From Obelidium mucronatum (taxonomy: Eukaryota; Chytridiomycota; Chytridiomycetes; Chytridiales; Chytriomycetaceae): a stretch of DNA of 64,000 nucleotides. The notes beneath the pieces were generated by a model, which was not told the DNA's origin, made no database searches, and saw only the letters and a program-made list of their open reading frames with translations. This document shows, piece by piece, positions 1-10,505 of the stretch. Location of the stretch: contig JAIVFH010000016.1 in the NCBI GenBank assembly GCA_025765595.1, forward strand, positions 248,001 through 312,000, written 5' to 3'. Numbering within the stretch: the first letter of the stretch is position 1; each line of letters starts with the position of its first letter. Made by a program: the position numbers and the translations under genes.

Positions 1-2636
1 TGTGACCTTCATTAAGAATCATTTTTTCAAGAATTTCTTGCATTTGCCTCGTTTGGCAAAACACCAGTGCTCGGTGCCCCTGTTTCTTCCACATATCCAA
101 CAAAGCTTTAACTACTTGCATTTTGCCTGATCTCATTGGGTCTCCATAGTCTGGCCTCTGTTTTTTTTTTTTTTCCCTTTCTCAATGTAACAAATACAGA
201 TACTCGAAACTGAAACAGTATACCATCTTTTCCTTATCTCGCTTGAGTAAATCCGGATGGTTACATATCTTTCGCACTCCGTCAATAGCACCCAGTGCAT
301 TTCGTTTCCCTTCCAAAGCGCCCATCACTGCATCGCCCTCGATATACTCTTCATACAACTTTCTTTGCTCCCTTGTCAATTTGCAAAACAAAACACTCTC
401 TGTTTTTTGAGGAAGGTCCGAAGCAACATCACATTTCAACCGTCGAAGCAAATATGGCGAGATCAAGTCTCGTAGAACGGCAGCACATCGCTGAGCAGTT
501 TGTACTTGAATATTGGTTGCATTTGCGTATGCTCCAAGGCGGATTGGAACTTCGAATTGTGTGAGAAAAACAGGGAGAGTCTTGACGAGAAAAGCATTTT
601 TTTTTTTAGATTCAAAGTTTTTCTTTCCATGATTCACTCACCCCAAGTCGCCCAGGGAAGACAAAGTCATAAAGCGACCACAGCTCTTTTAAATTATTTT
701 GAATTGGAGTACCGGAGAGAATAATTCGATTTGGAGTCTGATCAAAAATTTAGAACTTGAATGAATATACATAAATATAGATAGCAAACCTTGAGTTTCT
801 TGCAAACCAAAGTAATATCCGCATCTGCATTTCGAATCTTGTGACCTTCATCCAACACAGCATAAGCCCAATTGATTGGAAGTAGTTGATTCTGATACAC
901 ACGCACTCCTTCATACGTCGTTAAAATAACATGTCCTTTTTCAACAACTCGATCAACTAGTTCTTTCACTTGTTGTTGAACTTTTGTATTCGTTGTTCCA
1001 CCGCCAGAAGAAGAAGTTTTTTTTGAATTGTTGTTGTTTGAACGCTTGCGTTTTTTAGCAGGCCTGTCGTCATCGTCTTCACTATCACTCATTTCTTCTT
1101 CCTCGGATGATATATCCCCACGCCTTCGATTACCATCTGCACCACCACCACCACCGCCAATACCACTTCCGCTTGAATGCAGAATCACAACGCGAACCGC
1201 ACCCCACCATTCATGAAACTCTTTTGCCCATTGCCTCAATACAGTTGCTGGAGCTACCACGAGAATCGGCCGTCCTTTTCCAAGCATTCCAGACCGATGT
1301 AACCCAGCCAGGAAGGCAATCATCTGAATTGTCTTCCCCAGACCCATTTCATCACCCAAAATTCCACCCGTTTGTTGGTCGTGGAGTTCCAAGAGCCACG
1401 AAAGCGTTGTGAGTTGGTAAGGAAAGAGTTTGGATGCAATTTCTCCTGGGATAATGAATTTCCGGTTCAGTTTCAAATCATCCGTGTGTGGATGGAATGG
1501 TTCAGAAAAAATGTCCTTGTGGACAGGCGAGTCTTCGTCTTCTGAATCGTATTGAAAGTCTGGGTTCTATGCAGTTTTTTGTGTTAATGTGGCACCCACA
1601 CACCCATTGCATACCTCTCTGGTAAATCTTGCAATTCTTCGAGCCTTTACCCAACTACCATACCTTCGCTGATAAAAATACTCGTTTCCATCATCGACGG
1701 TCTCATACTTTTTTTTCGCAGCAAAGGTTCCATCCTCATCTTCCACCAACTCATCCCCATCAGATTCTTCTTCTAATTCTTCTCCTTCTTCACTCGCGTT
1801 ATCCTTAATATCATCCTTGTAATCATCATCTCTTTTCGCTGATGATGTCTTTCTTTTTGAACTCGAAGACTTTGTTTTCAAGCTTTCTGGCTTGTATTCA
1901 TCCGAGACATCTGAATCAGCACCGATATCCACATCACTCCCTTCTTCTTCAAAAATAGACTCAAGATCTTTTGTCGCCTTCTTCTTTATGGGATTCGGTT
2001 TGGTCGTCAGTTCTTGTTCCTTCTCTCGTTGTTTCTGAATAGTCAAGTCTTTTACAGTTCGCCCCGCTGCAGCTCGGGCACTGTTTTCATCCGTTCCTCG
2101 ATCAAATGGTGTAATCTTTCCTGTCCGGATAAGCATTTCCCGGGTCGTTTCTTCATTCTGCTGGGCCAAGTCCTTTTGTTCCGCTCCTCCTCCTCCTTCT
2201 GACGACGACGGCCTCCGCCCATCCATTCGATCTTCAATTTCCTTCATTTCCCTGTTGAGAATATCAATCATTTCTTCAGAAGCCGATATCTTATCGACAA
2301 GAGCTTTTTTCGTGCTAATCTTGATGTTGTCCTTGTCCAGTTTCTCCAACAAACTGTCGAGCTCGTTTCTAGTTGCCCGAAGTCTGTCGGATGTTTTCTT
2401 GAGCCTCTTTTCATCGTTTTCGTTATCTCTGCGTTTCAAGTCTTGCAGTAACTGTTGGAGCGTTTTGTTGGTTATAACGATTGAAATCCCCTTTCCCCTT
2501 TCGCTGTTACCTTTTGTTCAAGAGTCTTTTCGAGTACAGATTGGTCGGTTGCTCCTGCTAATAGACCAGACAGAATCATTTCCTCTTCCGTGCTTGGTTT
2601 GGTGTTGTTGCTGCTGTTGCTGTTTGGTTGTCCCAT
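1..2636 (-). CDS. ERCC6: ERCC6/Rad26 (CSB-type) SNF2 DNA-dependent ATPase, 3' end outside window
   Basis: This is a Swi2/Snf2 ATPase of the Cockayne syndrome B / Rad26 family, which acts in the nucleus in transcription-coupled repair at stalled RNA polymerase II. The product starts at the ATG complement of 2634-2636 (MGQPNSNSS...). An N-terminal acidic, Lys/Ser-rich region is followed by the ATPase core: [21 protein letters not shown], Walker [20 protein letters not shown] and the DEGH box near position 850. The track at 1-140 encodes the start of the second RecA lobe ([28 protein letters not shown]). An acidic/Asn-rich insert of roughly 90 residues separates motif Ia from the [10 protein letters not shown] block. 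At least four introns are visible (for example about 2456-2509). The gene is cut by the window edge, so the rest of the C-terminal helicase lobe is missing. Family assignment is firm; the exact exon limits are inferred. Confidence 0.93.
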
Positions 2637-2728
2637 TTTGACTGTTCCACAATTGGAAATATATTATTACAGCTATATTATCATTTTATTAATAATATAT
2701 CTCCAGAAAAAAAAGAGTCCACTTTCAA

Positions 2729-4349
2729 TCACAAATCCACACTGATTCTCCTGTCAATGGCAGCAAAATCTTCAAAGAAAGATTGGAACAAATCAATCGC
2801 AGACCCAACATCTTCAACACCGCAAGTCTCACGAATCGAATGCATAGACAGCTGTGGATTTCCAACATCAATGGTGCGAAGCCCAAGCTTGGCAGAGAGC
2901 ATAGGACCAATCGTACTTCCACAAGGAGAGTCATTACGGACAACAAACTCTTGCAAGTTCACGTTCCTCTTTTTGGCCACTTCACGCAAGATGGTGGTTG
3001 TCACTGCTGTTGTAGCGTACCTTTGGTTTGCATTCTGCTTAATCACAATCCCCTTGTTCATGGATGGTCTGTGGTTGTCTTCGTGCTTTTCGCTGTAGTT
3101 GCAGTGCACAGCGTGAGCCATGTCGGCAGAAATGAGGAAGGATCGAGTCAAGGACTGTTCAAACGCAGTGCGTCCTGGTTCTTGGCCGTCAACAACAGCA
3201 CCAGCGAGGCGTCTCAATGTCACTTCCAGTAAATCAGAGTCGGCTCCGAAAGCAGTTTGGGAACCAACTTCTTCGTTGTCAAACAGTGATACTACACGAA
3301 CAAGAGAGTCGGATTCACTTCCAGTTTCTTTGACAGACTTGATGATGGCTTCAATGGCGCAGTATGAGCTCATCAAGTTATCCAAGCGGGCAGAAAAGAT
3401 GAATTCATCGGCAATTCCACCAATGGTGGATGGATGAGTGTCGTACAGACAAAGCTCAAAGTCGCCAATGTCATCCGCTAAATGTTTTAATTATTAGAGA
3501 GGACGACCCACAGACAAAAAAAAGACATACCATTCACATTCAATTGAGTCGCAATTTTGTTGAGTAATGCAGCATGATGCTTCAACGGCTTATCGTCGGC
3601 ACTACCGTTCAATGATTTAGCGGCCAAGCCCAGCATTGGCGTCAAATGAGTCTCATTGTTGAATTTGAAACCCTCAGTCCCAACAGTTCTATCCAAGTGA
3701 ATCGCGAGAGTGGGGATTCTCAAAATGGGTTCATCAATTTTGACAAGACGGTGTTGGATTGGGCCATCGTTTGTGGCGCTCTTGATCAAAACGCGACCAG
3801 CAATACCCAGGTCACGATCAAACCACGTGTTCCACAGACCGCCGCCGTAGGTTTCTACGCCGACTTTCAGGTACCCGGCGGTCTCCTTCTTTGAGAGTGG
3901 CTTTACCTTCAAGCACGGCGAGTCAGTGTGTGCGCCAATGATGCTGAAGCCGTTCCCCGACTTGTAGGCGCTGTACAAATGCAAATGCAAATGCAAGTGC
4001 AAAGCAGGTTAAACGAAGAGCCGGACCGGAACAGCCGGAACGCCCGGAAGCCAAAAAGAAAAAAAAAACACGCACCCGCCGACGACAAAGGCCACGATGG
4101 AGCTCTGGTTGCGCGTGAAGAAGTAGCGGCCGTTGCGCGCAACGCTCCACGCGTCGCGCTCGCTGATTGCGACGAAGCCGGCGGCCTCGAGGCGGCGGCG
4201 CGCCTCGGCCACGGCGTGGAACGGCGACGGCGCCGCGCGCACAAACGTCAGGAAGTCGCGCGCGGCGGCCGCGGAGTTGGTTGTCGACGCCTGGCGGAGC
4301 GTGCCCTGGCGACGTTAGCGCGCTGTGTTGTGGCGGGGTGACTCACCAT
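2729..4349 (-). CDS. DNPEP: Aspartyl aminopeptidase (peptidase family M18)
   Basis: This is a cytosolic zinc aminopeptidase of family M18 that removes N-terminal Asp/Glu. Visible family motifs are SPSPFHAVAEARRRLEAAGF near the N-terminus, the metal-binding IGAHTDSPCLKVKP, VETYGGGLWNTWFDRDL, SLFDNEEVGSQTAFGADS, ISADMAHAVHCNY, RNDSPCGSTIGP and the C-terminal MHSIRE. The usual full length is covered across four exons. The only available start is an ATG (complement 4347-4349) followed directly by a GTGAGT donor, so exon 1 would be just the start codon. In-frame acceptors at about 4290-4307 then give MGTLRQAS... or MAST.... A stop lies in frame upstream of that ATG. The second exon is strikingly GC-rich. 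The intron around 3972-4068 carries imperfect copies of an AAATGC hexamer. The gene is divergent from the GNAT gene 17 bp away. Confidence 0.93.
3975..4008. repeat. Hexamer tract (CAAATG/CAAGTG units) in a DNPEP intron
   Basis: Imperfect tandem copies of a six-base unit (CAAATG, with one CAAGTG variant) lie just inside the 3' end of the first large DNPEP intron. They read as a pyrimidine-rich TTTGCA series on the transcribed strand. It is probably a neutral microsatellite that also supplies part of the polypyrimidine tract. Confidence 0.7.
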
Positions 4350-4366
4350 TTGCTTTTTGAAGTAAA
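4350..4366. promoter_or_regulatory. 17-bp gap between divergent start codons (DNPEP / GNAT)
   Basis: Only 17 bases separate the start codons of the aminopeptidase (minus) and the GNAT protein (plus). There is no room for separate core promoters, so the two 5' UTRs must overlap, or one start codon lies downstream of that drawn here. The second in-frame Met of the GNAT gene is 33 bp further on. Confidence 0.55.
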
Positions 4367-5215
4367 ATGTTTCCACTCAAGTACCACGCGTTCGAGTCCA
4401 TGGAACACTTTGGATCTGCCGCGGCCGCAGACAGGCGCGAATGGGGCATTTCATACACAACGGCAGACAACCTGGACTGGTGGATGGGGAACACCACGTT
4501 CGTCGATCCAACGGTGAACATGACGCACAAGCAGGTGCAGGAGGCCGTCGATTCAATAATGTGCGCGAAAAGAAGTGTCTCACCGTCCGCCACGATTGTG
4601 TTTCAAATGAGCTGCTCGTCGACCTATCCGTCTGCAGCCGCACAAGAAGTTCATGCTCTTTGGAAGATGGAGCTATTGAACAAGGGTCTAGTTCTTGAAG
4701 AAACTCCCGCCAAGCTATTGCGATGGCAGGCATCCAAGTCTTCTGATTTGCTGACTTCTGTCGAAATGGCAATGCCACACAAACTCCTTTTGGAAATGAA
4801 TGAGATCATGAATGCTGATAAAAACTCTTCCAAGTGGTGGGGACCCGAAGATGAATGGTTGTACAAACTCAGGCAGTGTCAATTGGCAAAGGGATCCCAG
4901 AATGGGTGTTTTATGGCATCCCTGAACGAAAGCAACCAACCAGTCGCGCTTGCCTCCATTCATTTAATAGAAGGTTTTTCACTCTCGCGAATTGCGGCCG
5001 TCAACTGGTGCGGAACAAATCCAGAATTTCGGAGGAAAGGCCATGCCCGGAATGCAATGGTCCACGCATTAAGATACGTTTCCCAAGAGTGCGGATGCGA
5101 AAGCGTGTATCTTACCGCCGTCGAAGAGGGTCCAGAGGCACTGTACCGGTCACTTGGTTTTGAGGTTGTGGAAGAAGTGGTGGAATATCAATACAAATCA
5201 CAAATAAACACATAA
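4367..5215 (+). CDS. GNAT-family N-acetyltransferase, 282 aa
   Basis: This intronless ORF encodes a protein whose C-terminal third looks like a GCN5-related N-acetyltransferase. The segment RIAAVNWCGTNPEFRRKGHA matches the acetyl-CoA-binding motif A (V-x-x-x-R-x-x-G-x/A). It is followed by a helix (MVHALRYVSQECG) and the terminal YRSLGFEVVEE block, which is typical of the GNAT motif B 'YxxLGF'. The N-terminal half (about 170 residues) shows no motif I recognise. The substrate cannot be read from sequence. It is transcribed away from DNPEP. The first Met is used here, but the Met at residue 12 is an alternative because of the very short divergent gap. Confidence 0.85.
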   Translation: MFPLKYHAFESMEHFGSAAAADRREWGISYTTADNLDWWMGNTTFVDPTVNMTHKQVQEAVDSIMCAKRSVSPSATIVFQMSCSSTYPSAAAQEVHALWKMELLNKGLVLEETPAKLLRWQASKSSDLLTSVEMAMPHKLLLEMNEIMNADKNSSKWWGPEDEWLYKLRQCQLAKGSQNGCFMASLNESNQPVALASIHLIEGFSLSRIAAVNWCGTNPEFRRKGHARNAMVHALRYVSQECGCESVYLTAVEEGPEALYRSLGFEVVEEVVEYQYKSQINT

Positions 5216-5249
5216 AAATCTCATCCAATCATCCAATCATCTCTCGTCC

Positions 5250-8200
5250 ATGTCTGAGCCGAAGCGCTTGTCCATTCTGGACCGCCTGGGTCCCAAAACG
5301 GCCGCTGAAGGCAAGACGCCGAATGGCGGCGGAGTAGCTTCACGTTTGGGTGGAAAAGCACCGATCCCGCTGCCGCCCAAACCGCCGACGGCAAACCACC
5401 ACATGCCGACGACTAATGCGAGCAGCAGCAGCAACAGCGGCGGCAACTCCAGCAGCAGAGGCGCTAGCAGCAAGGCGCGCGCCTTAGTCGACTCGTACCG
5501 GCCGGACAAGGACAAGGACAAGGCCGCGGCGGACAGGGCCAGGAGCGCCGCCGCAGACAGCGGCCGCCCGCGGGTCTGGTCGCGCAGCAAGTCGCCGCGG
5601 CGGCGGCAGCGGCGGCGGCGCTCGCGGAGCACCAGCAGCAGCAGCAGCGGGAGCAGCGGCGACAGCAACACCGGCGCATCTGCGCCAAACGAGCTCGATC
5701 CCGGTGTCGTGTCCAAGATCCCCAAAGCACCGCCTCCGCCTCCACCCCCACCACCCCCTCCCCCTCCCCCGCCTCCATTCCCTCTCTTCCCGCTGCCGAC
5801 TGTCGCATCCGATGTTCGCGTGGCAGAGACTCCAGATCCGATATCTGGTCCTACAGTGGCTGTATCCACACCTGCTGCTCCTATGGTCGCGACCCCCGTT
5901 GTTGACTCACCATCTAATTTCAAAGATCCCTGGGGTCAACGACGAGCAATGCGGCAACAAATACACTCCCAAAAGGAAGAAAAGGTGAATCCTAATCTTT
6001 CACAGCGTCTATACTGCTGTGTAAAAAAAATGCATATCCAAGCGTGTCCTGACTCTCTCTCATTTTTTCTACCCCGTCCTTTCTGGGTGATGGTGCACAA
6101 TCCAGACTATTCCAGAAGTTGTGAAAAAGAATGATGCAACAAAAAATGATGTCGCCGATTTGCACTTGTCGAGCGCTGATTATTTAACTGGTCGTGTTGA
6201 TACTTCTCTTTTGGGGGAGATTCCACAACGGACGGCCATGATCAATTCCACCACTTCTGCAGCAAAGTCGGATATTCATTTGCAGCTCAGTGTTACTGAT
6301 CCCCATAGTCGTCAAGAAAACAAAGAGTTAACAACGGGAAATTATCATTCTACCAACAGATTCAAGGAGCGAGGATATGTGGAGAGTAATTCCAGCAACA
6401 ACCGTTATCATGACGATTCTCGAAAACGAAAGGATGTAGATGCTGGAACGAGTCAAATTGCTTCACACACCAATAATGATTCTGCTCCGCGTTCAAATAC
6501 CTACGTTTCTAGTGTTCAAGTGAAGGAGCGAGGGGATGACAAAGAACGGGAAGTGAAAAGAGCTCGGAGAACTCAACTTGACTCCTTGGGAGCCAATCAC
6601 CAACCTTCTATTGCCATCGTTGTCGAGGTATGCAGTGCATATCTGGAGCTCTCCCACTTCCAAGTCGCTGATATCCAAATCAAAAAATTAGAAATCTGGT
6701 GAAATCAAGCCTGTTGAATCTGAAAAGGATAAACTGCATGGAAGTGATAAATTAAAGTCCCGCGTCAACGACGTTCCTTTGGATTCTGCGGTGCCTGTTT
6801 CACCACCATTGCCTCAGGTGGTGGTCGAAACAACCGTGGCTTCTAAGGCGAAATTATTGAGTGAGCAAACTCAGCAGAGGAAAACACGAAAGCAGTTGGA
6901 GTTTCCCGAAGACCATTACCATCCACCACTGCCACCACCGCCTCCGCCAAAACAGCAACAACAACTCCATCATCAACATCAACAACAGCATCAAGCAAAC
7001 ACTTTATCGCAGAGACCAGCAGATGAGCAAGCGCATTCTTTGCAGGCCGTTTCTCATCATCAAGGTGGTCCTCCTCCTCGTCCTCCAGGACCATTCCCTC
7101 GTCCATATTTTGTTGACCATGCGGCGCCCCACGGACCACCCAATCGAAACATGAGCCCAGCTGAAATCCACCAATATGACTTTTATGTTCGCGCATTTTG
7201 GGATTCCATCAACCGTCGTGTCCCTCCACCTCTTCCTCCTCATTTTTGTGTATCGTCTTGTGTTTTGGGAAGTGGTGGTGGTAGTGGTGGTGGTAGTGGT
7301 GGTGGTGGACCTGTTCGATATGGAATGAACGGAGGACCGCCGCCTCCTCCGCCTCCTCCAACCTCTGAGTTTGGCTATCGGTCAGACTTTCCTCCTCCGA
7401 TGGCTGCTGCTGTTCATCCATCCTCGGTTCATCCACCCGTAACCACTCGTTTGAACGACTATGGGAATTTCAGCAACAACAGCAATGGGAGAAGCTTTGA
7501 TAATCGGAATCGGAATGATTCTATTCCACACAACCGCAATAGTGGTGGGAAGCCTTATCAAGATGTAAGAATTACTTTTTTTTTATGCTTATTTATGTTT
7601 ATTTTTATTGGTTGTTCAGCGGCGATCTACAGACCTTCGTCAACGAACACGGTCAAGAGACTCGAGCTATATACAATCAAGGCATCATAGAGAGGAACTG
7701 CCATCATCACGCACGTCAACGTACGTTAAAAGTGAACAATCACGTAAGAACGATAATGGCAACAAGTATACAACAAAATCTATTTCGAATGATTATCGGT
7801 ATCATTCCAAGGATCGGTATAACGATCAAAAGCAGCAGCAGCAGCAGCAGCAGCAGCAATCATCAAACACAGCAACTGACGCTGACAACTGGAATCAACA
7901 GGAGACATCAAGTCCTATGATGAACGTAACAATGGAAGACTCCTCTTTGTCAACAACATCCTTATGTGTCGTAGAGCCGCCGATGGGAGAATTCCAGGAA
8001 CCGTTGGATGAAAAACTTGCTTCAAGTGTAACTGGGAAGATTCGTAGTGCTGCTGCTGCTAGTGGTGGTGGAGGTGGTATTTTTGATGAGGAAGATGAAG
8101 TAGATTATGGAGATGATGATGATGATAACGAAGCTGAATTTGAAGCAGCAGCAGTTTTTGAGGAAACCAGATCTTGCAAGAATTCGAGTGATGTACGATT

Positions 8201-8393
8201 TGTTGCCCTTTCGTTATTGTTGGAAGGTGAGAGTGTGGAAGATGTCGAGGAGGATAGTGAGTTGAAGGAAGAGTCTTTTAAAAGATATTGTATGATGAGT
8301 CGAGGGGCCTTGCTTGGTGAGGATGCCAAGGAAGAAGCGGGGGATGCGATTTGGGATGGCAGTCAAGTTCGAGTTGGCCATATTCTGGTCTGA
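5250..8393 (+). CDS. Large Arg/Ser-, Pro- and Gln-rich protein, function unknown (967 aa)
   Basis: Four exons join in frame (5250-5984, 6106-6627, 6692-7564, 7620-8393) to give about 967 residues. I recognise no catalytic domain. The N-terminus has RLSILDRLGPK. It is followed by an RS-like basic stretch (WSRSKSPRRRQRRRRSRS), a run of about 18 prolines, a second Pro-rich region with His/Gln stretches, a poly-Gln run (CAG repeat near 7832) and an acidic C-terminal region (EEDEVDYGDDDDDNEAE). The last about 80 residues (from FVALSLLLEGESVEDV) look more ordered. RS plus Pro-rich composition is typical of nuclear RNA-processing or transcription scaffolds, but that is only an inference. Exon 1 is very GC-rich compared with exons 2-4. 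The exon junctions have good GT/AG signals and keep the frame. Confidence 0.8.
7830..7858 (+). repeat. CAG trinucleotide run (poly-Gln coding)
   Basis: About nine consecutive CAG codons lie in the last exon of the RS/Pro-rich gene. They give a poly-Gln run. An uninterrupted CAG tract is prone to length change between strains. Confidence 0.85.
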
Positions 8394-8547
8394 ACTTTGC
8401 TGTTTTTGCCTTTAAACAAAGAATAGCAGGAACGAATAAAGTAAAAAAAAAAAAAACATGAAGAATGCAAAATGAACTTTCTTTGTTTTTTTTTCCTCTC
8501 TGAATACGTGTTTTGTGTGTGAATTTTTGGAAATTTCCAACTGACGT

Positions 8548-9841
8548 TCAAACCAACAAGTCAGCCAGTACTACTCCCATCTTCTCCAATACATCAAATG
8601 CCCAGAAACTGTATTCATCCAACAGATCTAAAGGAACCATATACGTCACGTCTTCTCCTTCCAACGCTGCTGCTACCGTACTGCTTCCATACCGTCTTCT
8701 CATTACCCGTTGGTGACCTTGTTGCTGATGCTGCTGATGTTGTGGTGGTGGTGGTGGTGCAGGTGCTTGTAGCGATAAATCCCCCTCATCATGGCGTTTC
8801 ATTCGGATTTCTTCTGCGGGGGGTGCCATCTCAGGAATCAACAACTGACGACGAAGTTTCTCCTCCTGTTCCCCTTTCAAGATTTCTGCATGAGCGTGCA
8901 ACAGTGTGTCGAGTGCAGACATTCCTGCTGTTGTTGTTGCTGTTGTTGTTGCTGTTGCTGTTGCAGCTGCCGTTATTGATTGATTCGGTTTTCCCAAATT
9001 GAAGGTATTTTTGTTGAAGGATGGCGACTGTGGTAGCACCACTGAAGGGGTTGGGGGTTGATCTTTCACTTTGCAACACGACATTGCGAATTCAGAAGCA
9101 CTCATTAAGGACTGCAGGTATTGTTTCACGGCTGTTTTGTATTGAATCGATGCTGGAGGATCAAGATGGATATTCATTCTCTTCAGGATTCTGTGTTTTT
9201 TAAGGTATTTGGGAGAAATAGAGACAGACGGAGAAAGTTAGAAAAAAAAAAATGAGTGTGGTGGGAAAAGTCTTAACTCTGTATAATCTTCCGCTCCATT
9301 CGAGTAAATGACGCTATAGTGCTTTTTATCAATCTTTGATGGGGTAACTTGTTGATGAAGTTCTTGCTGTTGTGTATTTGCAGTGCGTTGAGATCTATTT
9401 CTTGATGATGATCCACCACCACCAGCTCCACCGCCGCCGCCGCCGCCACCACCGCCGCCAGAATTCCGCTTCTTTTTTTTCACAGAATGAATAGCAGTTT
9501 TATCGTCTCTTTGTCGATTTGAAATCTTGTCTTTTCTCATGTCTTTGGGTCGTGGGATTCCATACATTCTTGCATACACTGAACAACTGTTGCAGAGCGG
9601 GTTTCCTTGCGTGTCACGCCTCCAAGAAGATGCAACCTATTTCCATGGGGGGCAAAGAGGGAGGGAGTGGGAGGCCGAATGGCTTTTTTTTTGAGGTGGA
9701 GGTGGAGGAGGTGTGAAAAGATAAACCATAATATACCGTTGTCTCGCAGTTTGAGCAGACTTTGCGCTTGTCATTGGATGAACCAGTAACTGTAGAAGCT
9801 GGAATATTTGGCTGCAAGAGACTTTCTCCGCCACTGATCAT
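8548..9841 (-). CDS. GATA-type zinc-finger protein (gene D, away from the array)
   Basis: Three exons (9841-9737, 9636-about 9284, then about 9195-8548) join to give a protein with one GATA-type finger close to its N-terminus. The cysteines read CSNC-X17-CNSC, with the typical SSWRRD and NPLCNSC core and a basic tail (VYARMYGIPRPKDMRKDK). Finger and tail resemble fungal GATA factors. The finger is divided by an intron after CSNCETT, a different place from the intron in the three array genes. The rest is low complexity: a poly-Gly run from a CCG repeat, Thr/Ala-rich segments, Pro and His/Gln stretches. A conserved-looking end is YMVPLDLLDEYSFWAFDVLEKMG. Likely a nuclear DNA-binding regulator; its target is unknown. 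The unspliced ORFs alone would miss the finger. Confidence 0.82.
9427..9462. repeat. CCG/CCA repeat encoding poly-Gly
   Basis: A GC-rich trinucleotide tract in the second exon of the GATA-like gene encodes about eleven glycines in a row on the minus strand. It is a coding microsatellite between the finger and the C-terminal half. Confidence 0.75.
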
Positions 9842-10069
9842 TTTTTCTTCGTTCGTTTATATAGATCTTTTTTTTTTCGCGTTTTTGGACACACACACCC
9901 CCTTGAATAATTGTCATGTCAATTTTATATAGTATCCGCTCAACAGCCCAACCTTACAAATATAGAATTCATTTGGAACAAAATGTAATGATAATCACTT
10001 TTTCTTTTTTTATTCTTCGTGTTTTTCAAGTTATGGGTGGGAAACAGTTTAAAGCTGGCTCCCGATTGG

Positions 10070-10450
10070 TTATGCATCATCAATTGGTACAGAAACTCCA
10101 CTGATTTCTGCAATGACAGAAACAAGCGATGGCCTTGTGTATGGTGGCGGAAAAGGTGATGTAGCCAAACCTCCTGAATATTGAGGAGAGGAGCAGGAAG
10201 GACTTGGTCCAGCTGATGAAGTTGACGAGTTATCGAAAAACGATGCATTTGATGAAGTTTCCGGCATGGGAAAGGCGGTTGACGCTGACGTGAAGGCAAA
10301 AGTAAACGCTGGAGTTTGATGTTGGGGAGCCGCCAAGTGAATTCGAGGTGCAGTGGGCAAGGTGCTGGCACATCGGAGCGACGTTGATCGCAACAGATTC
10401 GTTGGTGCGGATGGTGCCCGCGCTGTTGCTGTGGTCAACAATCTATTCAT
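10070..10450 (-). CDS. Small hypothetical protein with a possible mitochondrial presequence (126 aa)
   Basis: The ORF starts MNRLLTTATARAPSAPTNLL and continues with Arg, Ser, Thr and Ala but no acidic residue for about 65 positions, the composition of a cleavable mitochondrial targeting peptide. The remainder is Ser/Pro-rich and ends SVIAEISGVSVPIDDA. I recognise no family. It sits just downstream of the bHLH gene (stop at 10506), on the same strand, with an own ATG in an AT-rich leader. It could also be a chance ORF or an exon of a longer transcript, since no further exon was seen between 9842 and 10070. Confidence 0.4.
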   Translation of the reverse strand: MNRLLTTATARAPSAPTNLLRSTSLRCASTLPTAPRIHLAAPQHQTPAFTFAFTSASTAFPMPETSSNASFFDNSSTSSAGPSPSCSSPQYSGGLATSPFPPPYTRPSLVSVIAEISGVSVPIDDA

Positions 10451-10505
10451 TTTTTGGGTGTAAAAAAGAAAACTAAATCCAGAAAATAGTTGATTCAATA
10501 GTGAT

